From contig JBOZIK010000001.1 of assembly GCA_051453625.1 (NCBI GenBank), forward strand, positions 204,941,446-205,005,445: a stretch of DNA of 64,000 bases, read 5' to 3'. This document shows, piece after piece, positions 1 through 12,196 of the stretch. The notes under the pieces are model-generated. The model did not search any database. It was not told the DNA's origin and saw only the letters and a list, made by a program, of their open reading frames with translations. A program made the translations under genes and the position numbers. Origin of the DNA: Welwitschia mirabilis (taxonomy: Eukaryota > Gnetophyta > Gnetopsida > Welwitschiales). Positions within the stretch are counted from its first letter, which is position 1. The number at the start of each line of letters is the position of its first letter.

Positions 1-1742
1 TTTTATAATTACAAAGTGAAAGGTGTGGATGATAAAGTTTGAAGGAATGATAATTTATTCTATGCTATGGTGGGTATTTGGAATATCTTAGATGAAAAGG
101 TTTATGATGATAATTATATAGGTATTTGGTATTTGGAATTTCTTAGTTATTAAGTAGTTATAAAAAAGAAATATCATCAAGAAATAATATTTTTAAATTT
201 TTTATATTTTTGTGTTCTAAATCTAATCTAAAAGAAAATTCTAATTTAAGAGAAAAACCTAATCAAAAAGAATATGATAAAACTAAAAATTTTACAAGGG
301 ATTTGTTAAGGTGGAATATATGTGAAGGCTCAAGATGGTGATGAATGCAAAGGTTGAATTATGGGTCAAATTTATGTAAAGCATTCTAATTGAAAGAGAA
401 TCCACAAATATTTTTATGTATGAATTCATAAAATTAAATGGAACATTAACCAAAAAAATTAAAATTTATGAATTTAAATTTAGAAGTAGTTCATCCTTTT
501 TCTATTCATGTTTATTTAAAAATTCATGTGAGACATCAATTTGAGATTAATACAAAGATGAATAAAAAATCACTTAAGAAGGCAAATATTCATTAGAATA
601 ACATATTGTTGTTTAAAGGTATTTTCAATTCTAAAGAATATTTATTTTTCATTTAGGCTTGATTCTTGCTTAGAAGATAAAGATAAAAGTGAAATGATTG
701 ACTCATGAAGTTGTTAAGAAAAGGGTAAAGGATCTTCATATGATAGATTCTATGTAGGATATTTGCTAATGTTCTTTTCTTTATTAAGTTTACTAGGGTA
801 TTCTTCCTTATTTGATTATAGAAGCAATAATATTTGTGATTCAAAGTTCTCCTCATTAATGTTGCTTAATAACCCATCCTTTGTTATATAACTGTCTAAG
901 ATGTGGCCTTCCTCAAATGATTACTCATCTTCTAAAGCTTTTTTATCATGTAATATGTTTAATCCTTTACCAAAGTATAGCATTTTCAAAATAACCAATC
1001 ATTCTCTAGTGTATTCTGAAACTCAAGGTTCTCATAAATTTTTTCATTGGTTTCTTCTTCATTTGTCAAGGATATACCTTAGTACCATTGATTTTACTAT
1101 CATTGATCCTTTCAAGGTATTCATGACCTTAGGTTCATGAAATGTAGAAAGGTTTTTCTCGTCTTGTTGGTTAAGAATAATAGTGATTTAAGCACTAAGC
1201 AAGGCTACTCATTGGAGAATTTATTAAATTTTTTCATGATTTACTTTAAAGATTTCATGATTGCTTTAATGTTTTTTTAAGTGTCACTTTATAAGAACTT
1301 TTGTAGGATATATTCTAAGGATTTGAAAGATGGTTGCTAAGTGGTTAGTTCTAGGAAGTGTTATTGAATGATATATTGATTATTAAGGTTAATTTGGACT
1401 TGAAACTCCATAAATTTTCTTAACAATTCCTTTAAGATTAGATGGAGAAAGTTGTTATGGGTTAGATGGGCAAGGATGAAATGATAAAGGATATTAATAA
1501 GGTATGAGGAAAAAGGTTTATGGAGATGGTGGAAGGCATGTGATAAAACTCTTTTTGTTTAATATAAGGATTTTCAAACTCAAGATTGTAAAAAGGTTGA
1601 TCTACATATGAATGAAGTTATAGGCTTTAAAAGTATTCTTCAAAGGTTTACCTAGTCTTAAAAGGATCTTAGGGTTTAAAATGGTAAGATTTATTATAAT
1701 TACATTGAGGCTATTCTATGAAAATTTGCATGAGTTAAATAT

Positions 1743-1750
1743 NNNNNNNN
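1743..1750. other. Assembly gap (8 N)
   Basis: Eight undetermined bases. The short length suggests a consensus uncertainty rather than a scaffold join. Confidence 0.95.
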
Positions 1751-3160
1751 ATAGTTTTTTAGATTAAACATGATTAAGCAAGCTATAAGGACTTTCATAG
1801 TTCTCATAGATAAATTATAGTTTCTAAGGGATTTTGTAAATTCTACTAAATGGATCAAATACCCAACCCATCTCTAGTTTCATAAAATGTTTTATGAAAT
1901 TTACTATGGAATTATGTTTTCATAACTTTTTTGTAGTTTCAGAGAAGGCTCAATATTAGAACTAGTTAAGATGGTTAAAGGGATGAATTATTCAAAGTTT
2001 GAAAGACTCATAAGTAAAAATCTCAATGGTGCTAGTCAGGAAAGATGATAGTACTAGTTATTTAAGGAAAAATGGCTTTAAAAAGAAAGAAAAAAGAATG
2101 AGGTTACATTCATGGATGTACAAAATGTTTCACATTACAAGGCATAAAAAATGATTAGTATTAAAAAAAATGGTCATAAGTTAGTAAATAAAACTTAGAA
2201 AAATAGACCCTAAATGTTTTCCATTTTAAAAAATTTTATTAGAAATTATAAAAATATATTAGAAGTATAAATAATTTTTAGAAAAACATTTATGAAAAAT
2301 AGAAGAATATAAAGCACATAATGTTAAGAGTTTAAATGGAGTTTTTTGCTTTGTTATTATCTTTATTTTGGTTATAGTCTATAGAAAAATTATTAGACCT
2401 ATAACATAGAATATGAAATATGGATATGATTTATAGTTAGAATGAAAACTAAACAAAATTCAAAATTATACTAGTTTGGATTTCATTGGAAAAGGACCAA
2501 TATCCATCACTAGAGAGAAATGAAAATAAAATAAACATATAAAAACAAAAAAAGGACAATTTAAGTATTGCTAGAAATGGACCAGTACCACACATTGAAA
2601 AAATAAAAAATAATTAAAACATTATAAGAAATAAAACTTATGCACTTTTGAAAAGCTACTATGTCAATATTTGTAGCAACAATGCCAAAATTTGTTTATT
2701 TTTACTTATTATAGTAAATCTTGTAAATGTTAAGTGAACTAGGTAAGGACCTAGTATCATTCCTTAATAATTATATTTATAATAAACTTATTAAAAATAA
2801 CACAATAGTTTAATATTGTATTAAAAGTCAAACAAAATAAAAATCCAAGAGTTTGATGAACATGCTCTAGAGGTCTAACTTAGCTTGCTTAACTAATCCA
2901 CCTTTTACTCCAATGATTTTCTATAACTTCTACAACATAAAATCTAAATCATCAAGTCATGGTGGCTTGGGTGTAATGACATAATCTCATTCACCACCTA
3001 CATGTATGTGAATTCAATAGTCACTTTAGTCCTTCATAGCCCTTTATGAATAGAGAAAGCAAGTACAATTATTCTTAAGATCTGTAACATAATAGTAACT
3101 TTAGCCAAAAATTTAACTTTAGAGAATTGACTTAATTATAAATATCTTGATGATGCAGTA

Positions 3161-3306
3161 TATTCTAAGGATTAATAGTACCATGTTAATGTACACTAGA
3201 AATTAAAGAATGAACAACTACTATGATGTTGTAAACAAGAAAGAGTTTCATCTAAGAATTAATAGCAACATGTTAATATGCATTATAGTCCAAAGAATGA
3301 ATAATT
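3161..3306. repeat. Diverged direct repeat, two copies
   Basis: A block of about 57 bases starting near 3161 recurs near 3249, with several substitutions. Both copies share a core of the form AATTAATAGyAmCATGTTAAT followed by an AAAGAATGAA motif. The period is close to 89 bases. It is a local duplication of unknown origin. Confidence 0.55.
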
Positions 3307-5286
3307 GTTACTTGTATTAATTCAATAAATACATTACATTAAGAAAGAAATATGAAGGTAAAATGGGTTCCTCAAACTAGCCTTAAATCAAGTCTACTTC
3401 TAATGGAGATGCTTAGAAAGTCATCACATCCTAATACTCCAAGTATTTCCACCACCTTTTCCCAATTAAAGATCTTTTATAACTATATTCTAAAACCCTT
3501 TTATACATGAGAGAAGACTTTGAAATCTTTGGCTTCTAGAGGTTAGTGGTAGTTAGATAAGAAGAGTTACACTTTTGAATGGTTACTTAAGGAGGAAGGT
3601 ATTAATTTTTTCATGTAGCCTTAAGGAGGATTCTTTGTGTTCTTATAAAAAAGGGCTAAATACATGATTTTTTATGCTTATTTCACTAATAATACAATGC
3701 CATGTGTTCTCTATGTCATTATCCTTGTTACTACCACATGTCACTGCAACGTGTCATATTATACTTTCACCATGTATTGTTAAAGTTAAAGGTTTATTCT
3801 TATTTATCATCTGACTGAGTCCATAATTGAAATGTGATGAAAATTCCATAAAGATGTAAAAAAATTGCTTTTAATGCATTCTCCCTAAATAAATAGTGAA
3901 GTTGGTAACCTACACAGTGGCCCCAACATTTTCTAATGAACCTCCTTTAAATTACAACTCATTCTTTAAAAATAAGTAATTAATCTAACAATTTAATTAG
4001 AAAGTTAATAGTTTTCTAATTCATGACAAATAGGGTAAATGACATAATTTTATGTAACTATTTTAATATCTTTAGCTATACTAAACTAATCAAATATAAT
4101 TGATTAGAATGTCAATTTTTGCATGTAAATAAGGATCATTGCTCAAGGATGGAATTAAGATGAATTTGATTTTTTTCTTAAGTATTTTTTATTTAGCACC
4201 TAGTAATGGGTTTGTTGTAGGAAACAAATCATAGCTAAAATTAAGAGGTGTTTACAATTTACTCTAATTAAAAAAGGCTATTACTAGCTATTGTAATGCA
4301 ACAGCTATTGATGGATAAAAGGATAATTATAAAAAATTCTATTACCTAATGTATCATAGTGTGAAAAAGAGAAAATTAATAGATCTACTACCTAATGGTG
4401 GAATTTAATTCATAATGTAATATGTAACAAATAATAATTGAGAATTTGATGTAGGAAATCAATAATTAATAGTCTAAAAATGATCAATTTTGAAGAAATG
4501 ATAATGAATCAAAGATTAAATTTAATATGAGGATAATCCTCTTTCCAAGATCTTCTTGACTATATATGATTATATGTATCATTCTTTGTAATTATGAAAA
4601 AAATTATCTTGGTATCAATGTATAAATGTACCCTAAACCTTGGAAAATGAGGTTATATGGTTGAACAAGTAGACATAAATTTATTTGTAATTCTTCTAAT
4701 TCTTTGTAGTTAACTTCACTGTAATAAATATTTAGATTTGTATTGCTTCTTTACTTTGTTTTTATAATAAGTAATCTTTTGAGATTTCCTTACTCTTATG
4801 ATATTGAAATTCTCTTGATCTAAGTTTCTTTATTAATTTTAGTTTTCTTTGTTTGAAGTATTTTAGTTCATTTATTACAATAACAATAAATCCTATAAAA
4901 ATAAAAGTAAGATGCTAAGTCAATTTTCCAATTTTTAATTTTATTTATTACATATTATTAATTGTCTAAGCTATAACTAGTTTAATATAAAATTTAGTTC
5001 TTAGTACAAGTACCATTTTCTTTATAAGATGTATTTCATTAATGGATTTAGTATGACATCACTTATAAGTAAGTTACATTAAGCATACTATTTATAGGAT
5101 GATAGACTCTTAGTAATATAGAACTACAATCATCTATTTTTATTTTTACAAGCATACATTATTAAAAAGTCTATTGTTTTTTCTATTTTGCATTCCATTA
5201 AAATAATACTATTTTAATTAATTAGTTATTATGAAATTAAGAAAAACAATAGATAAGAGAAGTTTTCCTATCCTAGATTCTATTGT

Positions 5287-5321
5287 CTTGAATCCAGATC
5301 TAAAGCCTTCATGGATTCAAG
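5287..5321. repeat. Short perfect inverted repeat
   Basis: CTTGAATCCA at 5287-5296 is repeated as its exact reverse complement at 5312-5321, with a 15-base loop. Weaker complementarity continues outward. It could be the end of a small inverted-repeat element or a chance hairpin; no gene lies next to it. Confidence 0.45.
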
Positions 5322-6149
5322 AAGATAGGTTAAAAGTTAGATGAGATAAATCTCACTAATATCACATTTTGGCATTATTGTAAGTAACATATTGATAACT
5401 CAACATCTTAGAATAGGTTTGGATTTATTTTTTGAATTATGAAGTATATGAATTAATGTTTTCTTCTTTTGAAATGCATTGAGTATTGATTAATTATTTT
5501 CTTTTTCAATTGAAATGTATCTAAATGGAGTACTTCTTCTCATAATTTTAAATTTTTCATATTCAAAATTTTATACTTTTAATATTAATTTATTAATATC
5601 AAAATTCATTCTTTTAAAAGACAATCCTCTTTTTGTGAATCTTTGAGTTTAGTTTCAATATTAATTCTTTTGCATCATGTCATAATAGTATTTTATTCTA
5701 TGTCATTTAATAATAAAATCTATTTTAATTCATCAATTCTTCTATATCATTTAATGTGATAAAACCTATTATACTTAATTTCTTTTTTTAATTAAGTTAG
5801 AATTTTGATTTTTATTTGAAATTTTGATTACTTTTATTATTTTTTCAATTTTATTTTGCTATTCAACCTGTAATCATCATTTATCTCCAATTAAAATCCT
5901 AGAATTAATCCTTTTTTTAAGAAATATATAGTTACAATTTTTTTAATCTTTATTGCTATAAGATACATCATGAAGATCATAAACAATTAAGTAAAAGGTA
6001 GATAACTATGAAGAAAGCAGGAAGATTTAGGACTAGATTTTACATTAGACATCTAGCTTAATGTAGGTATCTTAAAATCCTACTATCATAAAAAGGGAAT
6101 CAAGTTTTAAGCCAACTACATCATTATCAAAGTCATTCATTTGGATTAG

Positions 6150-6162
6150 TTTTTTTTTTTTT
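6150..6162. repeat. Poly(T) run of 13
   Basis: Thirteen T residues. A poly(A) tail of a minus-strand LINE would appear like this, and a minus-strand LINE does lie further right, but about 1.9 kb of unassigned DNA separates the two, so the link is only a possibility. Confidence 0.4.
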
Positions 6163-8079
6163 AATTTGCAATAAATACCAATTTTTTTTAAATAGATATA
6201 TCATTTCAGAAAGAAAAATAAAACTTTTTCTAGATTAATAAAATTTATTTATTTTACTTTATTTGATAGATAAACTTCAATTCATATTTTAGATCATTAA
6301 TTTTATGCATAATTTAAAAAATAGAAAATAGCTGAATTTGCTTAGAAATTCTATTTCTAATTAACTAGAACATTTTATATTCATCCTTTAATTTAAAAAC
6401 TCATAATGTATAAATCATTCAATAATTGGAAAAAAAATATTGTTCATAGTGAATAGGAAATCAAATAAAATATCCTAAAGAATACAAAAATATTAATAAA
6501 AATTATTCTACTCTAATAATTCATTGATCCTTAATCTAGTTTAAAGGTTTAACTAATATTACTAATAAACTTGAGTGATCATTAAGATTTGAAAAGAAGT
6601 ACTATGTGAGTTATTAAAACTATAAGATACACCTTTTATAATTCCTACAAACTATCAACCATTATAATTCACTAAGAAATATACAGTTGAAGAAAAGTTT
6701 AAGCTAGTAAGAAACATTATAGAATTTGCTTCTACTTAACCACAATACTCATCTAACTTTATAACCATCTTGCATATTTTTTAATTAACTTTTCATGATT
6801 TCACAAGTGCTATAAATCTCAAGTTTTCTTATTAGCTAAAACTATTTATCTACATTGATTTCTATGATTGTTTCTACTACATCATAAGGGTGGTTTTTAT
6901 TTTTGTCTAGATTACACTACAACCATAGATTCTTATGAGCTTTTATGATTTCTTATTGGGTCTCCATTAGCTGAATTTCCAAATGCCATAGTAATTCCTT
7001 CAAATTTTTACTATCTCAATCTCATTGTAGTATGGCTTTGGCTTTGATCCTAAATCTAGTTCACTTTTAATTTTATCTTCTACATAACTTTCTAGTGATA
7101 AGTAATGTAATTAATTTGGGTGTTCTAATGCCTTTTCTTTTGGAGACCCTCAATGAGATCTAGAAGATTAGGCTAAATCTACTTTGTAAGATAATTCTCT
7201 ACTTCAAGTTCCTTATTTATTACATTGTTAATAATCATCATTACTCCTTCTTCTACACTTCCAATGTATTATTGATAATGCTTCTTTTCACCTTTTACAT
7301 TACCTTACTCTTGATGTTATTAAGATAAGAATTAATTCCTAGAGGTTAAACTCATTCTAGCTTTTTCTATTCCCAACTATTGCTGATTTACATGGATTCT
7401 TAAAATTTTGTGTATCAGGTAGTGTAACTGATTTATGACCATGAAATAATGAAAAATAAATCCTCCCACCTAATGAGTTTTACTTCAGTAACCCTTTCCA
7501 AATCATGTCTAGGAGGCATCCTTTTTACTTCTTTAACCTTTCTCATGAATTCTATTACTTTTTTGATTAATCTAGAGTGCCTCTTACTTATGTGATTATA
7601 GATCTTATCTATAAATAAAAATAGTAGATTCATAGTATTTCTTGTTTGAGTGCTAAGAAAAAGTTGAAATGGAGATCTTTTATCTTTAAATGGTTTCCAA
7701 TTTGAATGATATACCTATCAATAATTCCTATAATAAGGTTTTAGGGTTTTTGCAACTTCACTTTGTAAATTAAAATCGTTCTCTATTCTTGGAGACATAT
7801 TTTTCAAAAAGTAGTTTATATCATTAAAATGAAAAAAGATTGGAAGAATATGATTCCCTATCACCTAGAGTGCTAGCACTTGCACTTAATTTGGTTCCTC
7901 CTCCTCAAATGACTTGTCTTGTATTTACTACTATTTTGTTAGAGTTGAAAGAAGGGTTATCTTCTAGCTCCACCAAAGAAGCCTATCTAATCATTCAATC
8001 TTGCACTAAAGTTATCTTCATGAGCTATTTTATTCTAAGGGTGCTTTCCCATTTTCTTTAGAGAAAAAAGCTTACAATT
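6163..8079. other. AT-rich DNA, no recognised gene
   Basis: Two short open frames (7433-7633 minus, 7840-8061 plus) have no family motif that I recognise. The right part directly follows the 3' end of a minus-strand LINE, so some of it may be the LINE 3' region or older flanking DNA. I see nothing else in it. Confidence 0.45.
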
Positions 8080-9600
8080 TTACTTAGATTCTTATCAAAA
8101 TGGTACCTATGCGTAATCTTATATTTTAAAATATTTTCTTATTATGGGCTACTCATAAAAGCCATAGGGTCACATCAATAAACTTTTTTATTGTTGTATT
8201 ATGTATCTTTTCCCAATTTAATTCTTTGTTAAAACTTTTTCACACCTCACATGTGTTTGGACATTCCCAGAATAAATGTAAGGTATAATTTTGTTACCCA
8301 TAGCTCTTACATGCCTCTACAATATTATAACCTCTTTTTATTATATTTTTTACTCATAAAACTTTCCCTTTTATGATCATCCATTTTAGAATGGAATATT
8401 CCACATTGTACATTTTTACTAAGTGTTATATAGTAACTTATGTATTTCATACTTTTAATTAGTAAAGTTTTTGCATTGATCTAGTTTCCATATATTTTTT
8501 AATAATTTCTTCTTGTTAATAAGAAAATTTATGTCAAGGTCATTTCTTCTTATAGATAATTAATGGCTTTATTGATAAACTTGGTTCTAAGTAGGGGAGA
8601 TGCCTCTTAGTATTCTTTTACTCTTAGTTTAACTATATTTTTTACCTAGACTTTTTTAAGTTTTATCTTCTTTAGCTTATCTAGGTTCTTATCATTTAAT
8701 ATTCTAAAACACCAAATGAGAATGTTTTATCTTCCAATTTTCAATGTAGTTAAAGTTTTTAATTCTTTTCTTCCTTTACACAAAACACTCTAAAAGGAAA
8801 AATCCCCTTGTTGTTTCTCCAACTTGTTATATCTCCTTTTTTAGTACCTTGATCTAAAGGGTTTTACCACTCACTTCATTTTTTCTTATTAGATTGACTT
8901 CCCCTATGAAAATATTATCTTTAATATTTTGATTCTTTCAATCCCTAACTCTATTGGCTTTGCTATCTCTTTCTAGATAGTTTTATAAATTTTGAAGCTT
9001 TATTTACCTCCATTCTAAATAAAGTTATGAATCATTCTATTTAGCATGTTCTTTACCTTTTCTAAAAGAACACACTGGAGGTGTTGTGCTTGGCTATGGA
9101 TAATAGAATCATGATGTCCAAGATAATAATTCCTTTATTGGACAATAATATAATATTCTAGTTATTACATATTATACCTATTTTAAGGAGAAGTTCTTTC
9201 CATGACTTGACTTTATTATATTTAAACATCATAATCCTCAAGTATATGTCTTTTTCATTATCTCTCTTTATTCATAATTGTTTTTAATGATATGCTTAAT
9301 TTTGTATCAAGTATTAATGTAGTAAGCTTTAATTTATACTAGTTAATACCTAGCCTTGATTTCTTTACCAAAGTTTCTAATTTCCTTTTGATTGCTATAA
9401 TTTACTATATATTAGTTTTAGGAAAAACTGTTGAGTCATCTATAAACTAGTTATGAAAAACTTCTATTTTGGAAAGTTTAATTTCATTTTCACATTCTTT
9501 TATAAAATAATTTTGTAAAATATCTAACACTATTATGAATTGATATAGGGAGGGTAATTCCCCTACCTTAAGCCTCTTCATATGCTAAAAAATTCATGGT
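8080..9600 (-). mobile_element. LINE (L1-type) ORF2 remnant, RT C-terminal half and zf-RVT region
   Basis: Read on the minus strand, three parts of a plant LINE ORF2 appear in the correct order. Near 9570-9500 there is the reverse-transcriptase stretch RLKVGELPSLYQF (family form RGLRQGDPLSP-LF). Near 9450 the FADD-box equivalent reads FIDDSTVF. Near 8420-8240 a zf-RVT-like segment ends with LFWECP. Frames are broken by many stops and shifts, so it is dead. Its right edge is cut by the LTR element starting at 9601, and the missing upstream RT part is found beyond that element at 12197-12876. Family assignment is firm, the left boundary is not: coding similarity fades near 8080. Confidence 0.85.
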
Positions 9601-9922
9601 TGTTCTAGTTAATTATAATGATGAATTTGTTGAGATATTTAAGTATATATAATACCAACATTTTACAAGAATTATGTTAATATTTTAAATTAATCATCAT
9701 AAGAAACATTGAAAATACATGAAGTTATATTTAGAAGAGATATTAAGGGAAATGAAAGAGAGATATGAAAAACCCTTATTATGATTAGTTTGCCTGTTAT
9801 ATTTAAAGATCTATGTATAGAATGGTCCCTTTCATCATATGTTTTATAGAGAAATGTAAGGAGAGTTATTTGATAATTTATGTATAAATTGATTTTATTA
9901 ATAAGGTTTTTCAAACCTTACA
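9601..9922 (+). repeat. 5' LTR of the LINE-nested element (322 bp)
   Basis: Starts TGTT and ends TTACA just before the primer-binding site. It matches 11789-12196 over its length, sharing for example the blocks GATATTTAAGTATA and TTTTACAAGAATTATGT. Relative to the right LTR it lacks an internal block of about 85 bases that lies at about 12097-12180 in the other copy. Confidence 0.82.
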
Positions 9923-9924
9923 AT

Positions 9925-9935
9925 TGGTATCAAAG
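9925..9935 (+). promoter_or_regulatory. Primer-binding site (Met-tRNA type)
   Basis: TGGTATCAAAG lies two bases after the 5' LTR. The usual plant copia site is TGGTATCAGAGC, complementary to the 3' end of initiator Met-tRNA. Confidence 0.8.
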
Positions 9936-10603
9936 AAAGTGAGGATTTTTTTCTTCAGTGTAATCCTTCATGATTCTTGAAAATTCTAAAAAATAAGAGA
10001 TTTCAAGACATTCCTTCATAGAATTAAGAAGAAAGGAATTGAAAAAGAGGCATTGAAAAGGCCTCAATATTTAATCCTAGTAATGCCATTTTCTACATTC
10101 TAAAAGATCTTTATCTCAAGAGCCATTCAAGAACTTATGAGTTTGACTAAGGATCTCCTTATAATGTAGGACCATATTTATTACATGGACATGGGCTTCT
10201 AAGATCTTCTTAAGAAGTGTCCTACACCAGTAGAAATTGTAAGATGCACACTACAGTTGTTGATTGTTTTGAAGGTTTTGAAATTAGGAATTTTTGGTCT
10301 ATAATAATAGTTGAAGTGATTCTAAATAGAGAAAAAAATGGATGAAATTTTAAAAATATAATATTTACTTGAAGGACTGATGCTCATGTTCTAACACAAT
10401 ATTTTCTTCATTATCTTTACATGTGTACACGATTAGAGATATAGACATTTTTACAAATCTTATTTTGAGGAATCTTAGAAAGAGCAAACATGTCAACATT
10501 AAAAGCATTGATACTAAGAGGCTAGATTGATTTCTAGAGTTCAAGATTTTTCTTTACCTATCTTTGACAAGCTAATTTCTTTTTGCATTTTAGTGGAAGG
10601 GAA
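9936..10603 (+). other. Unrecognised internal DNA of the LTR element (left part)
   Basis: Between the primer-binding site and the GTE-like fragment no gag-like or other known motif is readable in any frame. It may be element leader sequence or more captured host DNA. Confidence 0.45.
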
Positions 10604-10950
10604 ATGATGTCAAGTTTTGATCTTGTAGGATATTCTAAGGGATTTAAGAACTCTTGTATTTAGAATGGAAAATGCAAAAGCTTGGATGATGCCACTATCA
10701 AAAAAGAGTTGGAAGACATAGCCTTAGAGGAGTCATGTACACTAATGCAGAGAAAATCTTTAAGTGTCATTATTTCAAAATAAGGTTTTAATATTTCTTA
10801 AAATGTTTATTTAGTATTTGTTATGTCTATGGCTGAGAGAAATAAGCTTAAAAGAAGGCTTCATGTGGAGCTTAAGCATGTTCAAGATTTTTATCAAAAT
10901 ATTGAGTTTAGAACTTTTAATGTGATAGCTAGCTCTTCATTAAATGAGCA
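10604..10950 (+). pseudogene. Fragment resembling a GTE8/GTE10-type bromodomain protein gene, carried inside the LTR element
   Basis: One reading frame (in-frame stops included) gives, in order, GYSKGF, then ALEESC followed by QRKSLS, then GFNIS, then MSMAERNKLKRRLHVELKHV. As I recall the N-terminal part of plant GTE8/GTE10 proteins (bromodomain and extraterminal-type, chromatin readers), it has the same ordered blocks: KGYS-GF, EDSC-PKRK-ISL, GF-VP, then MS-xERK-L-xRL-xELEQVR. The start at 10604 is the first of two adjacent ATG codons. There are three stops in the frame before the ER-rich helix, and no bromodomain follows, so it cannot make a working protein. The most likely reading is a host gene segment captured by the retrotransposon. 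Chance similarity of a charged helix remains possible; the colinearity of several blocks argues against it. Confidence 0.55.
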
Positions 10951-11778
10951 ACCGTACTTTAGGGTATTCTATCTAGATTAAAATCAGTTTTCCAACATAG
11001 CTCATGTAATCTAGAAGGAAAATTTGATCTGATTAAGAAAGAGAAGGATCAGGAGATTTCTAAGATAAATAAGATGTAATTCAATTTTGATTTTAGCTTT
11101 AAAAATAGAAAGACTCATTAACAAGAAAAGAAGCATAAAACAAAGAGTATTAGTAGTCTTGGTGGTGTAGGCACTATTTAATTTTACTTGTTAGAAGTAA
11201 TTAATGCAAAAATTGAATACTTCCAAAGATTTTGGATGATATGTTAGTATTTTAACCTCTCATTTTTAATTTAAAAATCTAATTTTTTATTAATTATAAA
11301 AATCCTTTATTTGTTTAAAAGACTATTGATTGTGGAGGAGGTAACATGAATGGTAGTCCCAATATTCCTAAAAGGAGTTTTTTAAACAAACAAATCTTTA
11401 TTGTATTTCTTAAAAGAGAATTATATGTTAACCAATTTAGAACATTATTGTAAAGATAATCTAGAATGTGAAGAACAAATCTAGACCCCTTTCAAGTTAC
11501 ATTTATCATGTTTTATATTTTGTATATCCTAAGATTAAAATAAGGTATACTAAATCTAGTTGGTTACTTGATGATTCTGATCCACTCTAGAGGATAGAGA
11601 GTAAAGTAAAGGGTAAAGAAGAAAACCCTTAGAACCATGTGAGTTGAGTCATGAGCAATTCATCAAAAGAGGAGATAATGAGAAACATCCTAAGTTAAGA
11701 ATTTTTAGGAGTTTGTAAGCAGCCTTGCAATATCTTGAAATGAATTCTTGATTGTGGTAAGCTGTATGACATGAAAAC
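10951..11778 (+). other. Unrecognised internal DNA of the LTR element (right part)
   Basis: No pol domain can be read here. A Lys/Arg-rich stretch near 11020-11160 could continue the captured gene segment, but I see no bromodomain motif and leave it unassigned. Confidence 0.4.
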
Positions 11779-11788
11779 ATCAAGGGGG
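11779..11788 (+). promoter_or_regulatory. Polypurine tract
   Basis: ATCAAGGGGG directly precedes the TGT start of the right LTR, the normal place for the plus-strand primer of reverse transcription. Confidence 0.78.
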
Positions 11789-12196
11789 TGTATAAAATAT
11801 GTCATTAAAGAGATGATTATTGGGATATTTAAGTATAGGTAATTCCAACATTTTACAAGAATTATGTCAATATTTTAAATTTAGCATGATAGAAAATATT
11901 GAAAATATGTGAAGTTATATTTAGAAAAGGGATTAAGGAAAATGAAAGAAAGATGTGAAAAAGTCTTATTACCATTGGTTTGTTTGTTACAATCAAAGAT
12001 CTATGTATGGAATGATCTCTTTAGTCATGGATATTAGAGAGAAAATGTAAGGAGACTTATTAGATAATTTATGTCTAAATTGATTTTATTAATAATGAAA
12101 AAGTTAGCTACTTTTAAGGATTAATATTTAAGCTCCTTGGGATTTTCCCTAGTTCCTTTAGGCTTGGTCTATGCTTAAGGGTTTTCAAACCTTATA
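11789..12196 (+). repeat. 3' LTR of the LINE-nested element (408 bp)
   Basis: Begins TGTATAAAA immediately after the polypurine tract and ends CAAACCTTATA, the counterpart of CAAACCTTACA in the left LTR. It retains about 85 bases (about 12097-12180) missing from the left LTR. Differences between the copies are numerous, so the insertion is old. Confidence 0.82.

Larger units (their letters stand above)
1..6149. other. AT-rich DNA without a recognised gene
   Basis: No reading frame here resembles a family I know. Short open frames occur (for example 901-1140 on the plus strand) but lack recognisable motifs and are expected by chance at this base composition. The stretch contains an 8-base N gap at 1743-1750, a diverged direct repeat near 3161-3306 and a short inverted repeat near 5287-5321, listed separately. 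It is probably old transposon debris, but I cannot assign it. Confidence 0.5.
9601..12196 (+). mobile_element. Non-autonomous LTR retrotransposon inserted in the LINE
   Basis: Two related terminal repeats (9601-9922 and 11789-12196) flank about 1.87 kb. A primer-binding site like that for initiator Met-tRNA follows the left LTR, and a G-rich polypurine tract abuts the right LTR, so orientation is plus. No gag, integrase or reverse transcriptase can be read inside. Instead 10604-10950 resembles a plant bromodomain-gene segment. The element splits a minus-strand LINE ORF2 that resumes on both sides, so it inserted after the LINE. I could not find a clean 5-bp target duplication (flanks ATGGT and GAATT), so the ends may be off by some bases or the flanks have decayed. 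Confidence 0.8.

Noticed and set aside
901-1140. 79-codon plus-strand open frame
   Set aside because: Reads plausibly but has no motif I know, no neighbours of a gene type and no codon signal; chance frames of this length are expected.
1310-1340. Similarity of AGGATATATTCTAAGGAT to the GYSKGF coding part at 10627
   Set aside because: Only about 20 bases match and the frame does not continue; chance at this base composition.
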